A stretch of DNA of 64,000 nucleotides from Methylophilaceae bacterium (lineage in GTDB: Bacteria; Pseudomonadota; Gammaproteobacteria; Burkholderiales; Methylophilaceae), in the NCBI GenBank assembly GCA_028351715.1, contig JAOMKM010000001.1:1-64000 (forward strand), read 5' to 3'. The translations under genes were made by a program, and so were the position numbers. The notes beneath the pieces are model-generated. The model had not been told where the DNA came from. It ran no database searches and saw only the letters and a program-made list of their open reading frames with translations. This document shows positions 25,239 through 34,554 of the stretch, one piece after another; positions within the stretch are counted from its first letter, which is position 1; each line of letters starts with the position of its first letter.

Positions 25239-25907
25239 TTACCAATCAATTAAACTATTAAGTGATGCTTTATAGCTATCATGTAATCCCAACTCCTCTT
25301 CACTTGGTTTAATTACTATTAAATTCTTCTGATCTATAGGAGCCATTTTAATCTCAGTATTTTCATCAGTAAAATTAATTGAAAAAGCCTCCTGCCCTCT
25401 TGTCATAGCTAAAAATACCTCGGCCAGTAGCTCTGCATCTAACAAGGCTCCGTGAAGACTTCTTTTTGAGTTATTAATTCCATAAGCCCTACAAAGAGCA
25501 TCTAAATTGTTTCTCTGTCCCGGTCTATTTTCCTTTGCTATTTTTAGGCTATCTGTAATCTTGAAGCAATATTCCTCGATTTTATTCTTTTCGATTTTAC
25601 CAAGCTCCATATTTAAAAAGCCAACATCAAAAGGTGCATTATGGATTATGAGCTCCGCTCCTTCGATAAACGACAAAAAGTTGTCGCTAATATCATCAAA
25701 CAAAGGTTTGTCATGCAAAAAGTCTAAGGAGATTCCATGAACCTCTCTAGCTGCAGCATCGATGTCTCTTTCTGGATTCAGATAGGTATGAAATCGATTA
25801 TTAGTTTGTTGCCGATTTTGAATTTCAATCGCAGCAATCTCAATAATACGATGACCCTGGTTTGGATCAAGTCCTGTTGTTTCTGTATCAAGGAAGATTT
25901 GTCTCAT
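25239..25907 (-). CDS. dnaQ: DNA polymerase III epsilon subunit (proofreading)
   Basis: The 222-aa 3'-5' proofreading exonuclease of the replicase. DEDDh motifs: Exo I FLDTETTGLDPNQGHRIIEI, Exo II HNAPFDVGFLNMEL, Exo III HGALLDAELLAEVFL. The C-terminal tail that binds the alpha subunit is present. It follows rnhA with a two-base gap; the rnhA-dnaQ pair is a common proteobacterial arrangement. It converges with queD three bases away. Confidence 0.96.
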   Translation of the reverse strand: MRQIFLDTETTGLDPNQGHRIIEIAAIEIQNRQQTNNRFHTYLNPERDIDAAAREVHGISLDFLHDKPLFDDISDNFLSFIEGAELIIHNAPFDVGFLNMELGKIEKNKIEEYCFKITDSLKIAKENRPGQRNNLDALCRAYGINNSKRSLHGALLDAELLAEVFLAMTRGQEAFSINFTDENTEIKMAPIDQKNLIVIKPSEEELGLHDSYKASLNSLIDW

Positions 25908-25909
25908 TG

Positions 25910-26341
25910 CTAAATTACCTCACCCACTCCCATGTTTGCTAAAAAATCTGCCCTGTCATTTTCAGGGTGCCCGGAATGACCCTTCACCCAAACCCATTTA
26001 ATTTTATGTGTTGTGGCTAATGAATCTAAAATTACCCATAAATCTTTATTTTTTACAGATTTTTTATTGCTTGATTTCCAATTATTACTTTTCCATCCCT
26101 TTAACCATTCTGACATACCTTTTAGCACATACGTTGAATCTGTATAAATTGATAGTGGGCACATCTTATTATCAATTACTTTCAAAGCTTCTATAACGGC
26201 AGATAATTCCATTCTATTATTTGTAGTATCTTTTTCACCGCCATATATTTCTTTTGCAACGCCATCATAAATAATAAGAGCGCCCCACCCTCCCGGTCCT
26301 GGATTACCCTTACATGCCCCATCTGTATATATCTTTATCAT
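25910..26341 (-). CDS. rnhA: Ribonuclease HI
   Basis: The 143-aa RNase HI degrades RNA in RNA:DNA hybrids. It starts with IYTDGACKGNPGPGGWGALI, holding the first catalytic Asp; the acidic set continues with NNRMELSAVIEAL and IYTDSTYVLKG, and WVKGHSGHPENDRAD holds the last His and Asp. The start overlaps the upstream methyltransferase stop by four bases. Confidence 0.97.
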   Translation of the reverse strand: MIKIYTDGACKGNPGPGGWGALIIYDGVAKEIYGGEKDTTNNRMELSAVIEALKVIDNKMCPLSIYTDSTYVLKGMSEWLKGWKSNNWKSSNKKSVKNKDLWVILDSLATTHKIKWVWVKGHSGHPENDRADFLANMGVGEVI

Positions 26342-27009
26342 AAATGCCCTTTATTTATTGCTACTGATATTTTTTTTTGCTTAATCCAGCCTGGCTTGAT
26401 TGGAGTTATTGTAGTTTCCATTTTTTTTGCCACAATAAAATATATATTACCAAAGAACGGTAACCATCTAGAACCTATACTCTCTAAAGATTCATTAAAA
26501 TTTAAAGTTTTATCGTTAAAAATAAGTTGGTAATTACTCATTTTTGCTTCATCTATAGTAAATCCAGCATCAATTAAAGACTTTTGAATTGAATTTGGCG
26601 AAATAAAATTACCATTCCACGGAGCGACATTTTCAAACCAAAAAAGCTTTCTTAAACCTGCAAAGCTATAAGGATTAAATGATACAAAAACCACATTTCC
26701 ACCAGGAATTATAGTTCTATATAATTCATTGAAAAATTCAATACTAGAAGTCTGCTCAATAATATGCGGGCAAATAATTAAATCTAATGAATCTGCATTA
26801 ATTGGTAAAGCAGAATTAAAAAAAGAAATATTCTGATACTTTCCGCCACTAAATAAGTGTGTAGCAATTCTACTCCCAGTCAAGAAATTACAATCATAGT
26901 TCCCAAGTTGAATAGCAAAGTAACCAAATTTATCATTAATAAGGCTCTCAATTACAGACTGTTCTGTTTGAAGTAATTTTTTACCTGCTAAAGAATTAAA
27001 CCAGCTCAT
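26338..27009 (-). CDS. Class I SAM-dependent methyltransferase-like protein
   Basis: A 223-aa protein with a methyltransferase-type-11 fold. The central ADSLDLIICPHIIEQTSSIE corresponds to motif II/post-II, and VVFVSFNPYSFAGLRKLFWF follows. The SAM-binding glycine motif is weak (AIQLGNYDCN), as in the YafS-like proteins encoded next to rnhA and gloB in many proteobacteria, where the role is unknown. It is divergent from gloB across 44 bases and is the first gene of a three-gene operon with rnhA and dnaQ. Confidence 0.82.
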   Translation of the reverse strand: MSWFNSLAGKKLLQTEQSVIESLINDKFGYFAIQLGNYDCNFLTGSRIATHLFSGGKYQNISFFNSALPINADSLDLIICPHIIEQTSSIEFFNELYRTIIPGGNVVFVSFNPYSFAGLRKLFWFENVAPWNGNFISPNSIQKSLIDAGFTIDEAKMSNYQLIFNDKTLNFNESLESIGSRWLPFFGNIYFIVAKKMETTITPIKPGWIKQKKISVAINKGHL

Positions 27010-27053
27010 TTTCTATAAAAAAAAACAAAAAACATAGTACACTTAGTGACAAT

Positions 27054-27782
27054 ATGCATATACCGATACCGGAAAATTTACACACTACTATATTACCAAT
27101 AAAGGCCTTTAAAGATAACTATATTTGGATTATTAATCGAAATAATTTTGGTGTAATAGTAGATCCAGGAGAATCATCTCAAGTTATTGAATTTATTAAT
27201 AAAAATGAAATTAATCCTGAGGCAATACTAATAACACACAAACATTATGATCATATCGATGGCGTAAAAAAGCTTATGGAATATTACCCGAACATTATAG
27301 TTTATGGCCCAGCTAAAAGTAAGTTCAAATTTCCTTATAAATCAGTCAAAGAAAATGATATTCTTACAATGAAAGAATCAAAATTAAAATATAAAGTAAT
27401 AGAGATACCAGGACATACTTTAGATCATGTTGCATACCTTGACTCACAATTAATATTTTGTGGTGATACTTTGTTCGGTTGTGGTTGCGGAAAATTATTC
27501 GAAGGAACGCCAGAGCAAATGTTTAAATCTCTTCAAAAAATTAAAACCCTTAAGGAAACAACAAAAATTTATTGTGGTCACGAATATACATTAAATAATA
27601 TAAGGTTTGCCATGACAGAAGAGGTTAATAATTTAGACTTATCTGCCCGCTACAATAGAACAATTAATAAAAACTTAACATTACCTTCATTGCTCTCAGA
27701 AGAACTTGCAACCAATCCATTCCTTAGAGCTAAAAATAGTGATGAATTTAAACAAATTAGAGGTCGAAAAGATGCATTTTAG
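27054..27782 (+). CDS. gloB: Hydroxyacylglutathione hydrolase (glyoxalase II)
   Basis: GloB, 242 aa, hydrolyses S-lactoylglutathione in methylglyoxal detoxification. It has the metallo-beta-lactamase fold with dinuclear metal site THKHYDHIDGV (about residues 58-68), then EIPGHTLDHVAYL, FCGDTLFGCGCGKLFEGT and YCGHEYTLNNIRFA. It is somewhat shorter than many GloB proteins, which run to about 250-260 residues, but the C-terminal substrate domain ends normally with NPFLRA. It overlaps mltD by 11 bases. Confidence 0.95.
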   Translation: MHIPIPENLHTTILPIKAFKDNYIWIINRNNFGVIVDPGESSQVIEFINKNEINPEAILITHKHYDHIDGVKKLMEYYPNIIVYGPAKSKFKFPYKSVKENDILTMKESKLKYKVIEIPGHTLDHVAYLDSQLIFCGDTLFGCGCGKLFEGTPEQMFKSLQKIKTLKETTKIYCGHEYTLNNIRFAMTEEVNNLDLSARYNRTINKNLTLPSLLSEELATNPFLRAKNSDEFKQIRGRKDAF

Positions 27783-29130
27783 GCATATTACTCGTCTTTT
27801 TTTCTTTTTATTAATTCTTCTTATATCTAATTCATCGTGGTCATTAACTAATGTGATGGGAGATAAAATAACAATAATAGATTACACGTCTCTCCAGGCT
27901 GAATTAATTGACTCTCAAGCCGTAATTAGCAACTCAAATTTATCATCACAACCAAAAAGTATTTGGCCAAGACTAAAAAATGGATTTTCTTTTAAATCTA
28001 AACCATCTAAAAGAGCAAAAAAAATAATTAAAAAATATGAAACATGGTACAAGAATAGGCCTGAATATATTGAAAGAATGCTCAATAGATCAGAAAAGTA
28101 TCTATTTCATGTGGTCGAACAAGTTCAGTTAAGGGGTATGCCAACTGAAATTGCCTTACTACCAATGATTGAAAGTGCATATAATCCTTTAGCAAGGTCT
28201 CGAATGAAGGCAATGGGTATGTGGCAATTTATTCCATCAACAGGAAAAGTTTATGGATTAAAGCAAAACTGGTGGAGAGATGACAGAAGAAATGTTATTA
28301 ATTCCACGACAGCAGCTCTCGATTACTTAGAAAAACTATATGCAATGTTTGGGACATGGGAATTAGCATTAGCGGCATATAATGCTGGAGAGGGGCGTGT
28401 AGGAAGAGCTATTAAAAGAAATAAAAAACTTAAGAAGCCCACCGACTATTATAATATTAGACTGCCGAGAGAGACAAGAAATTATGTTCCAAAACTATTA
28501 GCAATTAAAAATATTATTAGTAACCCTAGAAAATATGATCTTTACATAAGTGATATTGCAGATAAGCCTTATTTTGAATCTATAATTCTTCCAAAAGAAA
28601 TTGATACCGATCTAATCGCAGAATTCGCAGAAATTCCAATGGAAGAATTTCAATTATTAAATGCTCAGCATAAAAGACCACTTATGAGATCTGAGCATTA
28701 TTCTCAAGAGGTGTTACTACCAATAAACTCAATTCAAACTTTTCATAACAATATGGCAATTTACGATAAGCCACTTGTTAGCTGGAAAACATACAGTCCA
28801 AAGCCTGGGGAAAAGGTATACCAGGTTGCAAGAAAATTTGGTATCAATACAAAGCTTCTAGCTCAGGTCAACCAAATTAGTTCTAGAAAAAAATTCAGAA
28901 GGAACAGCATTGTTCTTATCCCTTATGGAGAAGCATCTAAAACGAAATTTCCATTGAATAGTGATAGCTTATTTAATTACTCAACAATTGTTACTCATCA
29001 GATTAGTCCAGGGGAAACTCTGAGTCATATAGCTGACGACTATAAAATGTCCGTCAGAGATTTAATGGAATTTAACGAACTAAAGTCAACAAAGATAATC
29101 TCAGGTAGTACTTTAGATATTCCCAAGTAA
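27772..29130 (+). CDS. mltD: Membrane-bound lytic murein transglycosylase D
   Basis: A 452-aa lytic transglycosylase that cleaves peptidoglycan to anhydro-MurNAc products. The ATG at 27772 is used because GAGG precedes it and a signal peptide (about residues 1-24) follows directly; the frame is open from 27706 inside gloB. The SLT domain (about 95-215) has the catalytic Glu in MIESAYNPLARS, then MGMWQFIPSTGKVYGL and AAYNAGEGRV. Two LysM domains, about 340-390 and 405-450, bind glycan. No lipobox is evident, so it is probably periplasmic rather than lipid-anchored. Confidence 0.93.
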   Translation: MHFRHITRLFFFLLILLISNSSWSLTNVMGDKITIIDYTSLQAELIDSQAVISNSNLSSQPKSIWPRLKNGFSFKSKPSKRAKKIIKKYETWYKNRPEYIERMLNRSEKYLFHVVEQVQLRGMPTEIALLPMIESAYNPLARSRMKAMGMWQFIPSTGKVYGLKQNWWRDDRRNVINSTTAALDYLEKLYAMFGTWELALAAYNAGEGRVGRAIKRNKKLKKPTDYYNIRLPRETRNYVPKLLAIKNIISNPRKYDLYISDIADKPYFESIILPKEIDTDLIAEFAEIPMEEFQLLNAQHKRPLMRSEHYSQEVLLPINSIQTFHNNMAIYDKPLVSWKTYSPKPGEKVYQVARKFGINTKLLAQVNQISSRKKFRRNSIVLIPYGEASKTKFPLNSDSLFNYSTIVTHQISPGETLSHIADDYKMSVRDLMEFNELKSTKIISGSTLDIPK

Positions 29131-29131
29131 T

Positions 29132-30778
29132 ATGTATTATAAAAATATAAAACTGAATTTGTTCATACTCCCGCTGTGCTTACTCTTAATTGGTTGCGGT
29201 CAAGATAAATCTTTTGAGTCAAATCACCAGAACAATTATGAAAAGGAGGATGGTGGTAGGCTTATTAATGCTATGACTGGTGAGCCTAGTAATTTAATTG
29301 CTATGATTGCGGGTGACTCTGCATCATCAGCTATTGCTAACAATATCTTTAACTCCCTGTTAAAGTATGATGAATCCCTTAATTACGCTCCTGAAATTGC
29401 TGAAAGTTGGGATATCTCTAACAATCAAAAAACTATAACTTTTAAAATTAGGGAAGGATTATATTGGGCTGATGGTGAAAAGCTAACAAGTAAAGACGTA
29501 ATGTTTTCATGGAAATTAGTTACAGACCCAAATACCAGAACACCTTATGCTTCAGATTATCAGTTAGTAAAAAAAGCATCCACGCCAGACCTTTATACCT
29601 TTATAGTAACTTACGAAGAAAGTTATGCTCCAGCTCTTGATACTTGGACTTCACTTCATATACTTCCGGAGCATCTACTAAAGAATGAGGATGTTAACAG
29701 CACATACTTCTCAAGAAAGCCTGTTGGGTCAAATTATTATAAACTTGATAATTGGAAAAGTGGGCAACAGGTTTCATTAACACGTAACTCCTTTAGTATT
29801 AATGGTAAAGCAAACATTAATAATTTAGTATCTCGAATTATTCCTGACACATCATCACAGTTTTTAGAATTAACTGCTGACAACATTGATTTAATGAATA
29901 TCAATCCCATCCAATATCAAAGAGTTTTTCCTAGTAGAAAAGACCTACAGGACAAAATTGGTCTATACAAGGAACTTGGCAATGGGTATACCTACCTAGG
30001 CTTTAATTTAAAAAAAGAGCCGTTTAATGATAAGCGGGTTAGAAAGGCATTAAACTTCGCAATCGATAAAAATGAAATTATAAAAGGAGTTCTCCTTGGG
30101 CTTGGAGAACCACTATCAAGCCCATATAAGCCAGGTACTCGATGGAATAATACTAAATTAAAACCCTATCCGTACGACAGTAATAGGGCTTTAGCCTTAT
30201 TAAATGAAGCAGGATATAAAAAAAATAATAATGGCTTACTAGAAAAAGATGGAAAAGTACTTCGCTTTGAAATTTTAACTAATCAGAATAAACAACGAGA
30301 AATGACAGCTGTAATAGTCCAAAGGCGACTAAAAGAAATTGGAGTAGATGTCTCTATTAGAGTTATCGAATGGGCTAGCTTTATTAATCAATTTATTAAA
30401 ACAGGCGACTTTGATGTTGTCGTTTTGGGCTGGAGCTTATCACTTGATCCTGATCAATTTAATATTTGGCACTCAACTCAACAAGGGCCAGGACAATTTA
30501 ATTTCTTAGGCTACGAAAATAAAAGAGTTGATACTTTATTAGAGAAAGGTCGTTTAGAGCTAGATATTTCTAAAAGAGAAAAGATATACCATGAATTTTC
30601 TGACATTCTACTTGACGACTCACCTATTGTTTATCTATATGCAGGTTATGGGCTTTCAGCCATAAATAAAAGAGTTAGAGGCATTAAGAGGCCTTCACCT
30701 CCAGCTGGTATTTATCATAATAGCTACGATTGGTTTATTCCAAAGACTCTTAGAAGAAATGAAATTTCGGATATTTAA
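29132..30778 (+). CDS. Peptide-type ABC importer, substrate-binding lipoprotein
   Basis: A 548-aa solute-binding protein of family SBP_bac_5 (DppA/OppA-like). The lipobox LLIGC places the lipidated Cys at residue 22. The pattern AESWDISNNQKTITFKIREG and then WADGEKLTSKDVMFSWK is the family hallmark. It binds oligopeptides or similar solutes for import. It follows mltD after one base and leads directly into two permease genes; no ATPase gene accompanies them. Confidence 0.93.
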   Translation: MYYKNIKLNLFILPLCLLLIGCGQDKSFESNHQNNYEKEDGGRLINAMTGEPSNLIAMIAGDSASSAIANNIFNSLLKYDESLNYAPEIAESWDISNNQKTITFKIREGLYWADGEKLTSKDVMFSWKLVTDPNTRTPYASDYQLVKKASTPDLYTFIVTYEESYAPALDTWTSLHILPEHLLKNEDVNSTYFSRKPVGSNYYKLDNWKSGQQVSLTRNSFSINGKANINNLVSRIIPDTSSQFLELTADNIDLMNINPIQYQRVFPSRKDLQDKIGLYKELGNGYTYLGFNLKKEPFNDKRVRKALNFAIDKNEIIKGVLLGLGEPLSSPYKPGTRWNNTKLKPYPYDSNRALALLNEAGYKKNNNGLLEKDGKVLRFEILTNQNKQREMTAVIVQRRLKEIGVDVSIRVIEWASFINQFIKTGDFDVVVLGWSLSLDPDQFNIWHSTQQGPGQFNFLGYENKRVDTLLEKGRLELDISKREKIYHEFSDILLDDSPIVYLYAGYGLSAINKRVRGIKRPSPPAGIYHNSYDWFIPKTLRRNEISDI

Positions 30779-31798
30779 ATGCTTATATATTTAATAAAAA
30801 GGATTCTATGGATGTTTCCTATGCTTATAGGAATTAGTCTTATATCGTTTTTTATAATGCACCTTGCCCCAGGAGATGTTACATCCACAGAAGCATCTTT
30901 TAACCCAAAGGCTTCTGAAGAATCAAGACAAAAGTTAAGAGAAATTTATAATTTAGACAAACCAGTTATCGTTCAATATGGTTTATGGGTAAAGCGTATA
31001 TCTAAGTTAGATTTTGGAAATTCTTTTTCATCACACCAGAGACCAGTTTTATGGGAGGAAAAAGATAAAAATGGAAATATAACAAAGGGATTAATTCAAG
31101 AAGCACTTCCAATAACACTTCTTATAAATTTGCTTGGGATTACAGTCATCTTCTCAATCTCTATAATCTTGGGTACGCTTTCAGCAGTTAGACAAAATAG
31201 CTGGGTAGATAAGTCAATCACTTTATTTGTTTTTATTGGTTTTGCAATTCCTGGATTTTGGCTAGCCCTTCTTTTAATGTATTGGACCGGGGTTAGTAAT
31301 CAATGGCTACCAATTTCTGGCTTGCATAGTTTGGATTATCAAAATCTTAGTTCGTTTGGCCAATTTACGGACTTAATAAAGCACTTGATACTACCTGTAT
31401 TTGTATCTTCTTTAAGCGGTCTTGCTGGTATATCACTTTACGTCAGAAATGGTATGCTAGAAATATTAAATCAAGATTTTATAATAACAGCAAGGTCAAA
31501 GGGCCTTAATGAAAAAAAAATAGTCTTTGTTCATGCTCTAAAAAATGCAATTCTTCCATTAATTACAATAATTGGCTTATCAATACCAGGCTTAATAGGC
31601 GGCTCAGTAATTTCTGAATCAATCTTTGCTATTCCGGGAATGGGAAAACTTTTTTATGATTCAGTACTAATGAGAGATTTTCCAGTGATTATGGGAATAC
31701 TGACAATTGGATCAGTTTTAACATTGATAGGTAATTTAATCGCTGATTTAGGTTATGCATGGGCTGACCCAAGAATTAGAAAAGGAATTACAAAATAA
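30779..31798 (+). CDS. ABC importer permease, DppB/OppB type
   Basis: A 339-aa inner-membrane permease with about six transmembrane segments. The N-terminal RILWMFPMLIGISLISFFIM and PGDVT are typical of DppB-type proteins. The ATPase-contacting EAA loop is visible as ARSKGLNEKKIVFVHALKNA (about residues 238-257). It starts one base after the binding protein stops and ends in a TAATG overlap with the second permease. Confidence 0.94.
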   Translation: MLIYLIKRILWMFPMLIGISLISFFIMHLAPGDVTSTEASFNPKASEESRQKLREIYNLDKPVIVQYGLWVKRISKLDFGNSFSSHQRPVLWEEKDKNGNITKGLIQEALPITLLINLLGITVIFSISIILGTLSAVRQNSWVDKSITLFVFIGFAIPGFWLALLLMYWTGVSNQWLPISGLHSLDYQNLSSFGQFTDLIKHLILPVFVSSLSGLAGISLYVRNGMLEILNQDFIITARSKGLNEKKIVFVHALKNAILPLITIIGLSIPGLIGGSVISESIFAIPGMGKLFYDSVLMRDFPVIMGILTIGSVLTLIGNLIADLGYAWADPRIRKGITK

Positions 31799-32613
31799 TG
31801 AAAAAATTTATTAGTAATTCTCTTGCATTAGCAGGATTAATTATAATAACAACTGTTTTGCTTGCAGCTGTTCTCGCCCCGATTATATCGCCTTATGACC
31901 CTAATTTTATTGATATTGAATCAATTCTTATTGCGCCATCCTATAACCATATTATGGGCACTGATGGTCTTGGTAGGGATGTTTTCTCAAGGATGCTTTA
32001 TGGAGCACAAATTTCCCTACTTGTTGGTTTTGTAGCAGTTGGTATATCTACTGGAATAGGAATAATGTTAGGTTCAATTGCTGGATTTTATCGAGGTTGG
32101 GTTGACTCGTTAATCATGAGAGCAGTAGATGTAATGTTATCTATTCCTTCATTTTTTCTAATACTAGCTGTTATTGCTTTTTTAACTCCTTCTATATGGA
32201 ATATCATGATTGTGATTGGATTAACATCGTGGATGGGTGTTACACGTCTTGTACGAGCAGAATTTTTAAGCTTAAGGGGACGTGAGTTTGTTATGGCTTC
32301 AGAAGCAATGGGATCATCAGATATAAAAATAATTCTGCTGCATTTGTTACCTAATAGCATGACCCCAATAATTGTTAGCTCAGTACTTGGAATTGCAAGT
32401 GCGGTTCTTGTTGAATCAGGATTGAGCTTTTTAGGGCTAGGTGTTCAAGCACCAACTGCATCTTGGGGTAATATTCTCACAGACGGAAAAGAATATATTC
32501 AATTTGCTTGGTGGTTATCATTATTTCCAGGATTGGCTATTTTATTGACGGTGTTAGGATATAATTTACTGGGTGAAGGCCTTAGGGATATCCTAGATCC
32601 AAAAAATAAATAA
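31798..32613 (+). CDS. ABC importer permease, DppC/OppC type
   Basis: A 271-aa second permease of the peptide importer. It starts with a membrane segment followed by LAPIISPYDPNFIDIE and HIMGTDGLGRDVFSRMLYGAQISLLVG, the DppC signature. The EAA loop reads ASEAMGSSDIKIILLHLLPN. It sits between the DppB-like permease and fabI, 15 bases before fabI. Confidence 0.94.
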   Translation: MKKFISNSLALAGLIIITTVLLAAVLAPIISPYDPNFIDIESILIAPSYNHIMGTDGLGRDVFSRMLYGAQISLLVGFVAVGISTGIGIMLGSIAGFYRGWVDSLIMRAVDVMLSIPSFFLILAVIAFLTPSIWNIMIVIGLTSWMGVTRLVRAEFLSLRGREFVMASEAMGSSDIKIILLHLLPNSMTPIIVSSVLGIASAVLVESGLSFLGLGVQAPTASWGNILTDGKEYIQFAWWLSLFPGLAILLTVLGYNLLGEGLRDILDPKNK

Positions 32614-32628
32614 ATAGGAATTTTAAAA

Positions 32629-33411
32629 ATGAGTTTTCTGAAGAATAAGAAGGTTTTAATCCTTGGTTTATTAAGCGACAGGTCTATTGCTTATGGAATT
32701 GCATCTGCAATGAAATCTCAAGGTGCTGAGCTTGCTTTTACATACCAAATGGAAAAACATCAAGGACGAGTTGAGAAATTAGCTAACAATTTTGACTCGA
32801 AGATTGTTGTTCCCTGCGACGTAGCAAGTGACGATCAAATTAAAGAATTATTTCCAAAATTAAGTAAGCATTGGGAAAAATTTGATATTCTAGTTCACTC
32901 GATCGCTTTTGTTCCTAAAGAAGCTTTATCAGGTGACTTTGTAGAGCAAACAACAAGAGAAAATTTTAAAATTGCACATGATATAAGTTCGTATAGCTTT
33001 ACAGCCTTAGCAAAAGCTGCTATCCCATACCTAAACTCTAATGCTAGCTTATTAACATTAAGCTACTTGGGCGCCGAGAGGACAATGCCCAATTATAATG
33101 TTATGGGCTTAGCTAAAGCAAGCCTAGAAGCTAACGTAAGGTATATGTCACAGAGCCTTGGGAGTAAAGGTATAAGAGTAAATGGTGTTTCTGCAGGACC
33201 AATAAAAACTCTCGCAGCTTCAGGAATTGCAAATTTTGACCGAATGTACGATTTTAATGAGCGACACGCTGCCCTTAAGAGGAATGTCACCATTAATGAA
33301 GTTGGTAACGCAGCTGCTTTTTTATGCAGCGACCTTGCCTCAGGAATAACAGGTGAGATTACCTATGTCGATGGGGGTATGAATATTACAGCTGCTGGCT
33401 CTATTGATTAA
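32629..33411 (+). CDS. fabI: Enoyl-[acyl-carrier-protein] reductase (NADH) FabI
   Basis: FabI, 260 aa, performs the last reductive step of each type II fatty acid elongation cycle. The short-chain dehydrogenase fold shows the atypical nucleotide motif [13 protein letters not shown] and the FabI Tyr-x6-Lys catalytic pair in [12 protein letters not shown] (about residues 153-164). It is followed by [22 protein letters not shown] precedes the start. The other fab genes are in the cluster at 38.7-43 kb. It overlaps the convergent small-protein gene by 11 bases. Confidence 0.97.
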   Translation: MSFLKNKKVLILGLLSDRSIAYGIASAMKSQGAELAFTYQMEKHQGRVEKLANNFDSKIVVPCDVASDDQIKELFPKLSKHWEKFDILVHSIAFVPKEALSGDFVEQTTRENFKIAHDISSYSFTALAKAAIPYLNSNASLLTLSYLGAERTMPNYNVMGLAKASLEANVRYMSQSLGSKGIRVNGVSAGPIKTLAASGIANFDRMYDFNERHAALKRNVTINEVGNAAAFLCSDLASGITGEITYVDGGMNITAAGSID

Positions 33412-33769
33412 AAAAGGCAATATTAGCAACTCGATCATTTATGAGAGTTAATTCAACCCTTTTGTAGAGCTTTTTCGGAGAATACTCAACAAGTTTGCTG
33501 TAATACCACATTTCAACCTTATCTTTTTTCCCTGGCTTTGATTTATCAGTCGTTGGACGACCAAGGACAGAGCTAGCACCCTTTGGTTTAATAGCTATTT
33601 CTTGGTTATCGGGCTCGCCAAGATACTTAACAACGCGGGCTTTTGGTTTTCCACTAAAAACTGAAATGAATTCATCCTCTGTAAATGTTCTCTTAGATTC
33701 GGCCAAAGCGCTTAATGAGAAGCTAACAATACCGACAAATATCAGTAACAATTTAATTTTCTTGTACAT
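33401..33769 (-). CDS. Small exported protein, BamE/SmpA-like pattern
   Basis: A 122-aa protein with a signal peptide (about residues 1-23, ending SALA), so it is probably periplasmic. The mature domain ([20 protein letters not shown], then [19 protein letters not shown] and [16 protein letters not shown]) has the helix-helix-strand look of small OmlA/BamE-fold proteins, in which a GxP and W/Y-Y pattern recurs. This is a resemblance, not a firm family call. It lies 14 bases after the MBL hydrolase on the same strand, at the far end of the fab-tmk-holB-tatD run. No lipobox Cys is present. Confidence 0.65.
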   Translation of the reverse strand: MYKKIKLLLIFVGIVSFSLSALAESKRTFTEDEFISVFSGKPKARVVKYLGEPDNQEIAIKPKGASSVLGRPTTDKSKPGKKDKVEMWYYSKLVEYSPKKLYKRVELTLINDRVANIAFFNQ

Positions 33770-33783
33770 ATATTTCCTATTAT

Positions 33784-34554
33784 TTAATTAACAGTTAATT
33801 CTAAACCATCGTAGCCTGCATATACAGACTTTGGTAGTTTATTTTTAAGGTTTTCATACTCAAAGCTATGTGTCATATGAATTAAGTATGTTTCCTTAGC
33901 ATTAATTTTCTTTGCCATTTCAAGGCTCTGGTCAAAACCGAAATGTGTATAGTGAGGCTCATGCTTTAAACAATCAAGAAGTAGAACATCTAAACCTGTC
34001 AAAAGTTCCAATGATTTATTAGGAATTTCTGAAACATCAGTAATATAGGCCATCTTTCCAATGCGATAGCCATTAATCAAGCTCCTGCCATGAAAAACTG
34101 GTACAGGGGTTATTTCAGTATTAAATATTTCAATTAGGGAATCAATGATGTGCGCTCGAAGAACTGGCTTTTCCCAAAATCCATTTGGCTCTGCCATTGC
34201 ATAATTAAACTTAAGATTAAGCTGCTCAATAACTTCTTCATTTCCATAGATAGGTATTTGTTTTTTATTAATTTGGCAAAAGGCTCTAAGGTCATCTATC
34301 CCATGACAGTGATCAGCATGTATATGGGTAAACAATACCGCATCAATTGATCTAATAGATTCTCTTAAAGATTGCTGTCTGAGATCTGGACTTGTATCAA
34401 TTAATATATTTTTTCCGTCATCTAGAGTTATCAGACTCGAACAGCGGGTGCGTTTGTTTTTAGGGTTAGTTGAAAGGCAAGTCTTACATAGACAACCAAC
34501 AACCGGGGTGCCAGCACTAGAACCACAGCCCAAAATGGTTAACTTAAATGACAT
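33784..34554 (-). CDS. MBL-fold metallohydrolase (PhnP-like)
   Basis: A 256-aa metallo-beta-lactamase-fold hydrolase. The metal site is FTHIHADHCHGIDDLRAF. The N-terminal LGCGSSAGTPVVGCLCKTC has the Cys pattern of PhnP-like phosphodiesterases, which bind a structural zinc. PhnP acts on cyclic phosphate esters; the substrate here is unknown because no phn genes are near. It overlaps the tatD end by 16 bases, an arrangement I recall in Betaproteobacteria. Confidence 0.88.
   Translation of the reverse strand: MSFKLTILGCGSSAGTPVVGCLCKTCLSTNPKNKRTRCSSLITLDDGKNILIDTSPDLRQQSLRESIRSIDAVLFTHIHADHCHGIDDLRAFCQINKKQIPIYGNEEVIEQLNLKFNYAMAEPNGFWEKPVLRAHIIDSLIEIFNTEITPVPVFHGRSLINGYRIGKMAYITDVSEIPNKSLELLTGLDVLLLDCLKHEPHYTHFGFDQSLEMAKKINAKETYLIHMTHSFEYENLKNKLPKSVYAGYDGLELTVN

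Noticed and set aside
27706..27771. Upstream extension of mltD inside gloB
   Set aside because: It would put 22 unrelated residues before a clear signal peptide; the ATG at 27772 has a Shine-Dalgarno.
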